Assembly: GCA_964346295.1 (NCBI GenBank)
Contig: CAYFUG010000009.1
Location: forward strand, 1-48,487
From: CAYFUG01 sp964346295
GTDB lineage: Bacteria > Patescibacteriota > Minisyncoccia > Moranbacterales > DUUL01
Length of the DNA: 48,487 nucleotides
Direction: 5' to 3'
In this document: positions 31,399-39,137 of the stretch, piece by piece
Numbering within the stretch: the first letter of the stretch is position 1
Layout of the letters: every line of letters starts with the position of its first letter
Notes under the pieces: model-generated
What the model was told of the DNA's origin: nothing
The model's input: only the letters and a program-made list of their open reading frames with translations
Databases searched by the model: none
Translations under genes and position numbers: made by a program

Positions 31399-32358
31399 TT
31401 AGCCTAAACGATTTCGAATAATTCCTGGATAGCCCCGGATAAAGTCGGCGGCGGAAAGCATTTTTTTTCCGGCTAATTGAATTTTTTGAGGCACAATCAA
31501 ATTCTTGTCTCCCGTGGTAATAGCCAATTGTTTTTGGTAGGGAATTACCGTGCCAGGCTGGCTACTGGATTGCTCAACTTCGAAAGAATTCAACATCTCT
31601 AATTTGTCCAAAGTAAGTTTTTGGTTAGGTTTGTTCTCCTGAGGCTGCCAAAACGAAAACATTCCCGGCCAGCGATGGTAGGCTTGATATTGATTGTAAA
31701 TGACTTGAGCAGGCTGACCCCAGTCAATTTGGCCATCTACTTTTTTGATCATTCGGGTAAGTGTGGCTTGGGAATCGTTTTGGGGCTGAGGAGTGATTTC
31801 TCCCTGATTCAGGCTCTCGATTGTTTCAGGTAGCATTTCCAGGGCTGTTTGAACGGAGCGGCGCTCTAAATCTTCTAGGAGATCATAAGGCTTGATAGGG
31901 AAGGCTTGCTGGGTCAGAATAGGGCCAGTATCAACACCCTTGTCCATTAGCATTAAAGTAACTCCGGTCTCGTCTCGACCTTCTAAAAGGGCAGTTTGCA
32001 GGGGTGAGGTGCCGCGAAATTCCGGCAGCAGCGAGTAGTGAACATTCAAGCAACCCAGGCGGGGTAGCTTCAAAAGCGCCGGGGAAAAAATTACTCCAAA
32101 AGCGGAAGTGATGATCAGATCTGGCTTAATTTCCTGGAAGAAATTCAACTCCTGAGGGCCTACTTTGTCAAAGGTTTTCAGGGCTAATTTCAGTTCCGAG
32201 GCTAATTGAGCAACGGGGCTTTCTCGAAGTATTTTTTTGCGCCCTACCGGCTTGGCGGAAGCCGTTACTACTTGAGTTATAGGCAGTCCCAAATCAAGCA
32301 GGCCTTTTAGAAGGCTTTGGCCTAATATTTTGGGGGTGCCGCAAAAGGTGATTTTCAT
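31399..32358 (-). CDS. fmt: Methionyl-tRNA formyltransferase
   Basis: Adds the formyl group to initiator Met-tRNA using 10-formyl-tetrahydrofolate. 319 residues. The N-terminal Rossmann domain has KITFCGTPKILGQSLL and PDLIITSAFGVIFSP. The catalytic motif is LNVHYSLLPEFRGTSP near residue 107-122, with the following GVTLMLMDKGVDTGPIL and its catalytic Asp. The C-terminal OB domain (about 205-310) is present. The AAsp-type loop and lengths are normal. def, which removes the formyl group again, lies 1.1 kb away on the same strand. Confidence 0.96.
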   Translation of the reverse strand: MKITFCGTPKILGQSLLKGLLDLGLPITQVVTASAKPVGRKKILRESPVAQLASELKLALKTFDKVGPQELNFFQEIKPDLIITSAFGVIFSPALLKLPRLGCLNVHYSLLPEFRGTSPLQTALLEGRDETGVTLMLMDKGVDTGPILTQQAFPIKPYDLLEDLERRSVQTALEMLPETIESLNQGEITPQPQNDSQATLTRMIKKVDGQIDWGQPAQVIYNQYQAYHRWPGMFSFWQPQENKPNQKLTLDKLEMLNSFEVEQSSSQPGTVIPYQKQLAITTGDKNLIVPQKIQLAGKKMLSAADFIRGYPGIIRNRLG

Positions 32359-32479
32359 GGTTTTAGGTTTCTAGGGTAAGATCATGTTAGCTTTTGGTTC
32401 CAGGAGCTTGATTTGTCAGAGGGAGGATTTATTGATACAATCTTAGCAGATGTTTTTAAAAATTTAAACAAAAGATATA

Positions 32480-33352
32480 ATGAGTGAAAAATTTCCAGAA
32501 TTTGATTCTAAAAGGTCTCCGGATGTGAAATTAGATGATTTAGGCTTGGGAGCAGAAAGTTTAGAGGGCGGCGGAGGGAAGCTTGAAGTTGATTCTGAAG
32601 TTGAAGAGGTGTTGAAAGAAATAGGGATTGAAGGTGAGGGGAGAGAGGTTAGACTCGAAGAAGGAACCATGGGTTCGGTGGAAGAAAGAGTGGGCAGGCT
32701 TTCTGAAAAAAGAAGAGGGCTTTTGAGTTGGATCAGAAAGTCTCCCAGATTGCAAAAAGTTGTGAAGACGGCTATTCTCTCAATTATGTTGACAGGAATT
32801 GCTGCACCAGCTTTTAGCGCAGAAAAAATGGAAATTCCTCCCGATTTAAAGAGGCAGGGGATAGAAAGAGTTGAAGATCTAGAACTATATAATTCTTTTA
32901 GAGAAGCGGGTTTTTCAGATGAAAAGGCTCTGGAAAAAACCTTAAAATTTAAGGGGTTGAGCGAACAGCATGACTTAGAGGGGGGCAACCTAGAGAATCT
33001 AAAAGCTCAAGTTGACGAAGTTGTAGAAAATTCAATGACTGAACAGGAAGCCAGAAGGCTTGTTGTCGAATCTGATAATTGGGAAAGAGATGCAGAAGAG
33101 ATTAGAGATTTAATTAAGAATCAAAAAGAAAAGGTTTCGAAATTAAGATCCTTGAAGAGTAGTCTTTTAGATTCAAAATCTCCGGATGCTAATGATGCCG
33201 CAAGAAAACTAGTGAATGAAGCTTATATTCCAAATATAATTTATCTTAATAAGCTGATTGAGGCATGTAATGAAAATGTAATCGATGCAACCAAAGAAAG
33301 ACCTTTGGGTTATTACAAGTTTATGGACGTGGCTCACGGAGTTGACGGTTAG
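32480..33352 (+). CDS. Hypothetical membrane-anchored protein, 290 aa
   Basis: An acidic, Gly/Glu-rich N-terminal region of about 85 residues is followed by one membrane segment (about 95-113: VVKTAILSIMLTGIAAPAF, ending ...AFSAEK like a signal-peptidase site). A helical, charged C-terminal part (about 120-290) contains likely coiled-coil segments (EIRDLIKNQKEKVSKLRSL). Such long cytoplasmic N-termini before an internal signal-anchor are frequent in Patescibacteria hypothetical proteins. It lies on the plus strand between minus-strand fmt and def and ends in its own terminator. No family recognised. Confidence 0.75.
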   Translation: MSEKFPEFDSKRSPDVKLDDLGLGAESLEGGGGKLEVDSEVEEVLKEIGIEGEGREVRLEEGTMGSVEERVGRLSEKRRGLLSWIRKSPRLQKVVKTAILSIMLTGIAAPAFSAEKMEIPPDLKRQGIERVEDLELYNSFREAGFSDEKALEKTLKFKGLSEQHDLEGGNLENLKAQVDEVVENSMTEQEARRLVVESDNWERDAEEIRDLIKNQKEKVSKLRSLKSSLLDSKSPDANDAARKLVNEAYIPNIIYLNKLIEACNENVIDATKERPLGYYKFMDVAHGVDG

Positions 33353-33370
33353 TGTTGTTTGTTAATTGAT

Positions 33371-33406
33371 AAAACCGGCTCTTCTTAAATAAAAGCCGGT
33401 TTTTTG
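33371..33406 (+). terminator. Intrinsic terminator after the 290-aa gene
   Basis: AAAACCGGCT/AGCCGGTTTT stem and T-run; the A-run on the left may let it also serve minus-strand def. Confidence 0.88.
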
Positions 33407-33439
33407 TTTGATTTTGAGTTTTGTAATCACTTTGCTCCG

Positions 33440-33949
33440 CTATTTCTTTTCAGCGCTAGCCAGAATTTGCTCTTGTTGGCTGGCAGGGTCAGCCTGTTTT
33501 TCTAAGTGTTCTTCTGGGCCGCGGTCTACCAAGAGCATTCCGTTGAGGTGGTCAATTTCGTGCTGCAGAGCTCGGGAAAGCAGGCCCCGAGCGCGGATGA
33601 TTTGGCGTTGGCCATTGGCATCCAAAGCACGCACTTTGATTCGCTCAGAGCGTTCAATCGGCAGATATTTGCCAGGAAGAGACAGGCAGCCTTCCTCCTG
33701 GGTGATCAAATCGCCTCCGGCACTTTTGATTTCCGGGTTGATCATAACAAATAATTCGTCTTGAATTTCTATCACGCAAATCTGCAGGCTGTGACCCACT
33801 TGAGGCGCGGCTAGACCTAGTCCGTCATGAGCCCGCATGGTTTCTGTCATTTCGGCAATGAGCTTTTTGATGCTGGGATCAGTGGGATTGACAACCGCCT
33901 GAGCCGGTTGGCGTAATATTTTATTGGGGTAGGTAATTATTTTGAGCAT
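33440..33949 (-). CDS. def: Peptide deformylase
   Basis: Metalloenzyme that removes the N-formyl group from new proteins. 169 residues, normal for the family. All three motifs are present: GLGLAAPQVG near residue 44, EEGCLSLPG near 86 with the metal-ligand Cys, and QHEIDHLNG near 128 with the two His ligands and catalytic Glu. ATG at 33949 without Shine-Dalgarno. Repeat copy G lies about 50 nt upstream of the start. Confidence 0.97.
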   Translation of the reverse strand: MLKIITYPNKILRQPAQAVVNPTDPSIKKLIAEMTETMRAHDGLGLAAPQVGHSLQICVIEIQDELFVMINPEIKSAGGDLITQEEGCLSLPGKYLPIERSERIKVRALDANGQRQIIRARGLLSRALQHEIDHLNGMLLVDRGPEEHLEKQADPASQQEQILASAEKK

Positions 33950-33997
33950 GTTTTTTGAGCTACTGGGTTTACTGGGATTCTTGGTAATTTCTCTAGT

Positions 33998-34147
33998 CTA
34001 AGAAGCTGTCCGGAAATTATTCTCTTACTGCAAATTCCTCAAATCTCGTCACCGTAGCTTAGGCTACAAATTCCTTAATTTTCAAAATTTTCGCACGAGA
34101 TTGTGTAATTTTCGTCGACAAACAATACTTCTCAGACAGTTTCTTAG
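33998..34147. repeat. TAGCTTAGGCTA-core hairpin repeat, copy G
   Basis: Core at about 34035-34105 nearly identical to copy F (ATCTCGTCACCGTAGCTTAG, then GCTACAAATTCCTTAATT, then the TTTTCAAAATTTTCGCACG run). The ends differ from copy F but are complementary to each other (CTAAGAAGCTGTC versus GACAGTTTCTTAG). Lies between priA and def. Confidence 0.8.
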
Positions 34148-34214
34148 ACAAGGGAGTTTTCTTTTTTGTCTTCTCGCTTCTCAATTGTAGGGAAGGAATT
34201 AAAAGATCCGTCGT

Positions 34215-36245
34215 TTAGGGTCTAAAAAGATCTTCCGGGTCAACATCAACGCTCCAGCCAGTTTTAAGTCCAAGGATAAACTTGCTTAATTCCTGGTCCT
34301 CTTTCTGGTTTTTTTGAGGAGGAGCAGTCTTTAGCAAAAGAGCCTGGGCGAAAATTCCACCTTTGATTTTTTGAGGTTCACCGGGCAAGATACTAACTTC
34401 CCACAAATTTTCTGGTTCGGTCTGTTGAAGATTTTTTTGCAGCTTAGTCACTTCCCGGGTAGTTTTTCGGCTACTCTTATTTTTATAGCTTAATTTGATA
34501 AATCTCGCAAAGGGGGGATAATTGAGGGCTTTGCGAGTGGCTAAATCTTCCTCGAGAAATTTTTGCCAAGCTTTTTCCCACTCTTCACTTAAAAGAAACT
34601 CCCAGCGCGGATTGACTGGGTCGTAAGTTTGAATCAAACAGCGGCCTTGCTGGTCGCTTCCAGGGCGGTTGACCCGGCCGACTAGTTGAAAAAGCGTGGC
34701 CAGGAAGCGCTCGTCAAAACGAAAATCAATATTACCCGGCCAGTCTTCGGCATTGAGAATGGTGGTCAGTCCTAGGCGGGGGTCGTCTAAGCCCTTAGCA
34801 ACACCATAAGTACCCACCAGTACATCCACCTGAGCTTGGCGAATTTTCTTTAGCAATCTCTGGCGGGTTTGACGAGTAGCGAAAGTTGCTACATCCAAGG
34901 CCTCTACAGCTTGATTAGGAAAGCGGGTTCGCAAAGCAGCAGCTACTTTTTCCACCCCCATTCCCAAATCTTTCAGCGAAAAGCTTTGGCACTGACTACA
35001 CTGCGAGAGGCTGGATTGCTTAAAGCTGCAGCTGGGGCAACGGTAAAAATCCTTTTGATGAATCAAATTGCGTTCGCACTTGGGGCAGCGCAAAATTACC
35101 TGACAATCTTGGCAAATTATTAGCTTACTTTTTCCGCCTCGGGGCACTAAGACAGTCGCCAGCTCCTCTTTGGCAAAATTTTCTTCCAGGGCCTTTTCCA
35201 GTTCTTTAGAAATCAAGCGAGGGTAATTTTTAGAAAATTTCCCTCTAAGAGTTATCAGCTCAATATTAGGTTTTTTTACCTCAAGATTAGATTTCCTCAG
35301 GCCAGGTAGCTGGATTAATCCGCCCTGTTTTTTGACTCGCAAATAGCTGGAAGCTTGAGGGGTGGCGCTGGCCCCAACAAAGCGGGCCAAGTGGAGGCGG
35401 GCCAAGTGGCGAGCGATTAGTAGTCCGTTGTAACGGGGGTGCTTGTTCCATTCCTTAAAGGCCCAATCGTGTTCTTCGTCAACTAGGACGGCTCCAAGCT
35501 TTTTGAAAGGCAAGAAAACACCGCTCCGAGTGGCTAGTACCACCCGAGCTTTTCCGGACTGAACTTGTCTTCGGAGGGCGGAATTTTGACCGGCAGTGTT
35601 TTGAGAGTGAAAAAGCACTGGCTGATATTTTTTAAGCCAGTGTTGGTAGCGCTGAATTTCGTGATAAGAGAGAAAAATTTCTGGGAGTAAAATTAAAACT
35701 TGGCGGCCGGCCTGGGCTTCCTGGCGGGCTATTTCTGCCAAAAGGCGTGATTTACCAGAGGCTGCTGGCCCAGTGAGTAGAAATTCTCTGAATCCTTCTT
35801 TTAGTACTCCCTCTTTCTTACTCTTGGCTCCAGCTTTATCTAGGGCTTTTAGGGCATTTTTTTGGTCGGAAGTGAGGCGAAAGCTGGGATCTTGGTTTGG
35901 TTTTTCTGGTGTCAGAGTCTTTTTAGGGGAGGGTTTTGCTAAAAATTGTCGAGAGAAAAATAACTCCAAGGCTTGATTGAGAGAGCAAAAATTATCTTGG
36001 GCGATTTTTTCCGCTAATTTAAATTGCTTGTCATCAAGAAAGCCAGGGATTAAAATTTTAGTAATGTCTTTTACCCGGAAACCTCGAGGAGCGGGTGTTT
36101 TAGATTGAATAATTCCCGGTAGATTGTGTTGTTTGCCAAAAGAAATCTGTACCAAATCGCCCGGCTGGAGCGGTTGTTGACTGCGGTAGGTGTAGGCACT
36201 TTTGCCTTGAGAGAGATTGGTGAGAGGGAGGATGAGAAAGTACAT
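34215..36245 (-). CDS. priA: Primosomal protein N', replication restart helicase PriA
   Basis: ATP-dependent 3'-5' helicase that reloads the replisome at collapsed forks. I start it at ATG 36245 (MYFLILPLTNLSQGK), the usual PriA opening with the YxVxP-like strand; the frame extends 21 codons upstream but into repeat copy E. 676 residues. Walker A is GPAASGKSRLLAE, motif II is VDEEHDWAFKEW, and the zinc-binding insert has eight Cys (CQDCQVILRCPKCE, then YRCPSCSFKQ and LSQCSQCQ). Later motifs include GTYGVAKGLDDPRL (usually GTQM(I/L)AKGHDFP) and QLVGRVNRPGS. Some motif residues differ from E. coli, as is common in reduced genomes. Confidence 0.93.
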   Translation of the reverse strand: MYFLILPLTNLSQGKSAYTYRSQQPLQPGDLVQISFGKQHNLPGIIQSKTPAPRGFRVKDITKILIPGFLDDKQFKLAEKIAQDNFCSLNQALELFFSRQFLAKPSPKKTLTPEKPNQDPSFRLTSDQKNALKALDKAGAKSKKEGVLKEGFREFLLTGPAASGKSRLLAEIARQEAQAGRQVLILLPEIFLSYHEIQRYQHWLKKYQPVLFHSQNTAGQNSALRRQVQSGKARVVLATRSGVFLPFKKLGAVLVDEEHDWAFKEWNKHPRYNGLLIARHLARLHLARFVGASATPQASSYLRVKKQGGLIQLPGLRKSNLEVKKPNIELITLRGKFSKNYPRLISKELEKALEENFAKEELATVLVPRGGKSKLIICQDCQVILRCPKCERNLIHQKDFYRCPSCSFKQSSLSQCSQCQSFSLKDLGMGVEKVAAALRTRFPNQAVEALDVATFATRQTRQRLLKKIRQAQVDVLVGTYGVAKGLDDPRLGLTTILNAEDWPGNIDFRFDERFLATLFQLVGRVNRPGSDQQGRCLIQTYDPVNPRWEFLLSEEWEKAWQKFLEEDLATRKALNYPPFARFIKLSYKNKSSRKTTREVTKLQKNLQQTEPENLWEVSILPGEPQKIKGGIFAQALLLKTAPPQKNQKEDQELSKFILGLKTGWSVDVDPEDLFRP

Positions 36246-36256
36246 TGGTTTTTGAA

Positions 36257-36398
36257 GCGCTTCCAAATTTCGAAAATCTCGTTGTTGCCGCCTGCGTTTC
36301 GCCTTCACCGTACCAATTAGTACGGCTCAAGCGAAGCCTCGGCGCTGCTTTTTCGCCTTCGACGAAGCAGGTAGAACTTTCCTGAAATTTGAAAGCCC
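36257..36398. repeat. GTAC-core dispersed hairpin repeat, copy E
   Basis: Ends GCGCTTCCAAATTT and AAATTTGAAAGCCC are inverted repeats. Core CGTACCAATTAGTACGG at 36309-36325. It starts 12 nt upstream of the priA ATG (minus strand), so it lies in the priA leader. Confidence 0.75.
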
Positions 36399-36552
36399 TT
36401 TTTCGGTGGTTAACTTCGTACAGTTTTTATTGGGCCGTAGTCTTTAGGTAGCGTCTTAATGGTTTCTAAAGGTTGCTAAGAAATAAAAAAGGTGGTTTAA
36501 TGCGGAAAATGTTCTTTAGTCAAAACCTAATTTCTTTGAGGGAGAGTGTGAA

Positions 36553-36807
36553 ATGAGAGAGAGGGAAGTAAAAAGAATAGAGAGGAGAGGCCTCTTTTTG
36601 ATTATTGCAGTGGGAGTTTATTTTACCAGCGAGTTACTTGGAATTCCCTTTTTGCTAGGAGATGGCAAGAGCGTTGAAGGGATTCGGAGGTATGGAGACG
36701 GAGCTGGTGTCAGCGCTATCTTGGCACTGGGGAGCTTCGTGTTATTTTTCTTCGTGGATTATTTTTTCACAAGGATAATAAAAGTTAACTTTTTTCAGAG
36801 GAGGTAA
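36553..36807 (+). CDS. Small two-TM membrane protein, hypothetical (84 aa)
   Basis: First gene of an overlapping three-gene set. A GAGGGAGAG Shine-Dalgarno-like stretch precedes the ATG. A basic N-terminus, a membrane segment (about 14-35: FLIIAVGVYFTSELLGIPFLL), a short outside loop with Gly/Asp, and a second segment (about 50-72: VSAILALGSFVLFFFVDYFF), then a basic tail. The last codon is followed at once by the next gene (TAATGATG). No family recognised. Confidence 0.65.
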   Translation: MREREVKRIERRGLFLIIAVGVYFTSELLGIPFLLGDGKSVEGIRRYGDGAGVSAILALGSFVLFFFVDYFFTRIIKVNFFQRR

Positions 36808-36917
36808 TGATGAACGCAGGAACCTTTTTAGTAATTGTCAGTATCTTTTTGGCTTTTTTGATTCGCCTTTGGGCGGCTTATGAGGAGCCGAGGAAAAAGG
36901 AAGAAGTTGATGAGTAG
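36807..36917 (+). CDS. Tiny membrane protein (36 aa)
   Basis: Starts at ATG 36807, overlapping the previous stop by one base, or at ATG 36810 directly after it, with GAGGAGG just upstream. The sequence MNAGTFLVIVSIFLAFLIRL forms one membrane helix, followed by a charged YEEPRKKEEVDE-like tail. Single-helix proteins of this kind are often accessory subunits of larger membrane complexes. It overlaps the next gene by 8 bp. Confidence 0.6.
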   Translation: MMNAGTFLVIVSIFLAFLIRLWAAYEEPRKKEEVDE

Positions 36918-37062
36918 CCCCGGATGGATTTTATGGGGTTTAATGGTTGTCGTCCTTGTTGCCCTTTTGGTTTTTCTGGCGCTATTGACCGAATGGGGAC
37001 AAGGATTTATCGATCGGCTTTTTCCATCGCCGGTTGCCGACAACGAAGAGCACAAAACCTAA
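36910..37062 (+). CDS. Tiny membrane protein (50 aa)
   Basis: Start chosen at ATG 36910 in ATGAGTAG, overlapping the stop of the previous gene; the frame is open further upstream, but that start lies inside the previous gene without a ribosome binding site. One strong membrane helix (about 5-29: GWILWGLMVVVLVALLVFLALL) is followed by an amphipathic segment and a polar tail. Last gene of the set; the terminator starts at its stop codon. Confidence 0.6.
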   Translation: MSSPGWILWGLMVVVLVALLVFLALLTEWGQGFIDRLFPSPVADNEEHKT

Positions 37063-37097
37063 GCGGACTGAGGAGCAGCGTTTCCCGGTCCGTTTTT
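37062..37097 (+). terminator. Intrinsic terminator of the small membrane-protein operon
   Basis: GCGGAC/GTCCGT stem with extra pairing, then TTTTTG. Confidence 0.75.
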
Positions 37098-37175
37098 GTA
37101 TTATTTTAAGAATGAGGGCGACTGGGGTCGCCCCTACGAACAACAATTTTTCTTGCCCTTTTTACGAGAGAGTTT

Positions 37176-37970
37176 TTATCTTATCTTCCATTTACCGACC
37201 AAGTGGCCGATACCAAAGGGAGCCTCATAGGAGATTTGTTCGAATTTAGTGCGGAGCTCGGAAATAGCGCCTAGGGCCATTAAGATGGCTCGGAACCCAC
37301 ATTCTCCCGCTTCTTCGCAAAATTCCGGGTTAAGATATTTAATCTTTTCGTTGTCATTTTTTTTGAGAAGGCTAATTAAAGTTTCGTCAAATTTGGCGCC
37401 GTAAGAAGAGTAACCGGCGGGAGAATCTTCGGTAAGTCGATGAGAGAGATCGGCACTGGCTATAAAAGCGATTGTTTTTTCGGTCTCGGCGAATATTTCT
37501 CCTAGCACTTGGCCAAAGCGAAAATGAGTTTCCCAGTCTAAGGCGGTGAAGGTGAGAGGAATGAGGCGGGGCTTGGTTTCTAGTTGAGAGGTGAGGTAGG
37601 CTAGAGGAATCAGAGAACCGCGATCAATTTTAGTTTCCCGAATCAACTCTAAAGGAAAGTGCTGGTTTTTTAAGAGAGAAAGAATAGCCCGAGTAAGTTG
37701 AGTGTCGTTAAGAAAACTGTATTCGGGGCTGTTGTCAATAAAATCGGAGAAGCGTCCAGAAAACTTTTCTTCTAGGTTAACAGTGAATTTATCGTAGCGC
37801 ATGGGGCCATGAGGCGAAACTACTACAATAGTGTCGGGTTTAAGTTTCTTGAATTCTCCGGCTAGTTTTTCCATGGCCTGGAGAGTTTTTTTCATTAAAT
37901 GTTTCTGAGAATCCTCAATGCCAGGCATTAAGAGAGAAGGATGGGGGGTGATGGCGGCTAATTTAAGCAT
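37176..37970 (-). CDS. LigB/MEMO1-type protein (AmmeMemoRadiSam system B-like)
   Basis: 264 residues of the class III extradiol dioxygenase/MEMO fold. The N-terminus LAAITPHPSLLMPGIE has the His of the metal site, followed by DTIVVVSPHGPMRYDKF near residue 48, the FIASADLSHRLTEDSPAGYS segment near 168-190, and AGECGFRAILMALGA near 220. Members include catechol-type ring-cleaving enzymes and AmmeMemoRadiSam B proteins of unknown chemistry. No AMMECR1 or radical-SAM partner is in the window. The C-terminal SYEAPFGIGHLVG is typical. Confidence 0.8.
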   Translation of the reverse strand: MLKLAAITPHPSLLMPGIEDSQKHLMKKTLQAMEKLAGEFKKLKPDTIVVVSPHGPMRYDKFTVNLEEKFSGRFSDFIDNSPEYSFLNDTQLTRAILSLLKNQHFPLELIRETKIDRGSLIPLAYLTSQLETKPRLIPLTFTALDWETHFRFGQVLGEIFAETEKTIAFIASADLSHRLTEDSPAGYSSYGAKFDETLISLLKKNDNEKIKYLNPEFCEEAGECGFRAILMALGAISELRTKFEQISYEAPFGIGHLVGKWKIR

Positions 37971-38340
37971 TGGTTCTAGGTTTATATTTCTGAGTTGGCC
38001 TTGAGGAGGATCTAGCGAGATTTATTCCAAGGGCTAGAATTATGGTTACTTATCGTCAAAAGGAGAAAGCTTCTGGTTGACGGAAGTTTTTAGTTCTAAG
38101 TTTAGTAGGGGTAATTTCTAGGAATCGAAAGTTCAGGCTGAAGATAGAGCGGCAGAGGCGGATACTTTTTAGGAATTGTTTTTATTTTCAGATTTCAGAT
38201 TTGAAACGATTTTACTCCTTACTCTTTTAAGTATAACGAGGTGGAACTTAATTTTCAACCGGTAATTTACAGATGAGATGTTGGAAGGCCTAAGGTGAGT
38301 TGCATCAGTTACCTTAGAAAAGATATTAAATAGATAATCC

Positions 38341-38369
38341 TTGACAGAATTTTGGGAGGCAAGTAAAAT
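38341..38369 (+). promoter_or_regulatory. Consensus-like sigma-70 promoter of nrdR
   Basis: TTGACA, 17-nt spacer, TAAAAT. Transcription would start near 38376, giving a leader of about 140 nt before nrdR. A hairpin CTAAGGT/ACCTTAG lies upstream at about 38289-38318. The rest of the gene-free stretch 37971-38340 shows nothing I can support. Confidence 0.8.
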
Positions 38370-38394
38370 GATAGTTGTCAAAACAATCCGAGGG

Positions 38395-38410
38395 GCACAA
38401 GATGTTGTGT
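38395..38410 (+). promoter_or_regulatory. Putative NrdR box
   Basis: GCACAAGATGTTGTGT matches the NrdR-box consensus ACACWATATWTTGTGT at 13 of 16 positions. It lies about 20 nt past the predicted transcription start, in position to block elongation or promoter clearance. A degenerate half-like site, AAAATGATAGTTGTCA, lies 30 bp upstream (38365-38380) over the -10 box, close to the three-turn spacing of paired NrdR boxes. Confidence 0.65.
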
Positions 38411-38517
38411 TTTTTTGTTTTTTGAGGCATAATTAAAGTATCTTAATTTACAACTAAAATTGAAAAAGAGGTGATTTAGCTAGAGAGTTTCTGGATGAAA
38501 TAAAATAACTAATTTTT

Positions 38518-38973
38518 ATGAAGTGCCCTTATTGTAAAAATCAAGACACTCGAGTGGTCGATTCTCGAGAAATTGAAGAAGGGAAGGTGATCCGGCGCCG
38601 CCGAGAATGTCCAGGTTGTGAAAGAAGGTTCTCTACTTATGAACAGGTAGAGATTTTACAATTAGTAGTTTTAAAAAAGGATAGCAAGCGAGAGGATTAT
38701 GACAAAGGGAAACTACTAGAAGGTTTGCGACGAGCTACTAAAAAGAGGATAGGGGAAGATAAATTAGATAAGTTATTCGGTGAAATAGAAAACGAGATTC
38801 ATTCTTGGGGTTGCCAGGAAGTGAGTTCTCGAAAGATTGGAGAGGTGGTAATGAAAAAACTCAAAAGAGAGGATGAAGTTTCTTATTTGCGGTTCGCGTC
38901 AGTGTTTAAATCTTTTGGGAGCGGGAAGAGGTTCCTAAAGGAATTGAATAGATTAGAAAAAGAAGATAATTGA
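38518..38973 (+). CDS. nrdR: Transcriptional repressor NrdR
   Basis: Zinc-ribbon and ATP-cone repressor of ribonucleotide reductase genes that senses ATP/dATP. 151 residues, normal. The zinc ribbon MKCPYCKNQDTRVVDSRE and RRRECPGCERRFSTYEQ are followed by the ATP-cone (about 50-140: LVVLKKDSKREDYDKGKLLEGL, then SSRKIGEVVMKKL and RFASVFKSF). A strong promoter and an NrdR-box-like operator lie upstream, so it is probably self-repressed together with nrdD, which starts 165 nt downstream. Confidence 0.97.
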   Translation: MKCPYCKNQDTRVVDSREIEEGKVIRRRRECPGCERRFSTYEQVEILQLVVLKKDSKREDYDKGKLLEGLRRATKKRIGEDKLDKLFGEIENEIHSWGCQEVSSRKIGEVVMKKLKREDEVSYLRFASVFKSFGSGKRFLKELNRLEKEDN

Positions 38974-39137
38974 AAACCAAGAAAGCTACAATTTTTTAAA
39001 TAAAACTAAAACTAAATTAAAAAACAATTAGGCTTTAGGCTAAAAATCTAACTTATCTCTCAGAGAGAACCCGGACTTTTTGAGATCAAGTGAGTTTTGG
39101 GCGTAGGGTTTGATGAAGAAGGGGGTTATAAAAAAAT

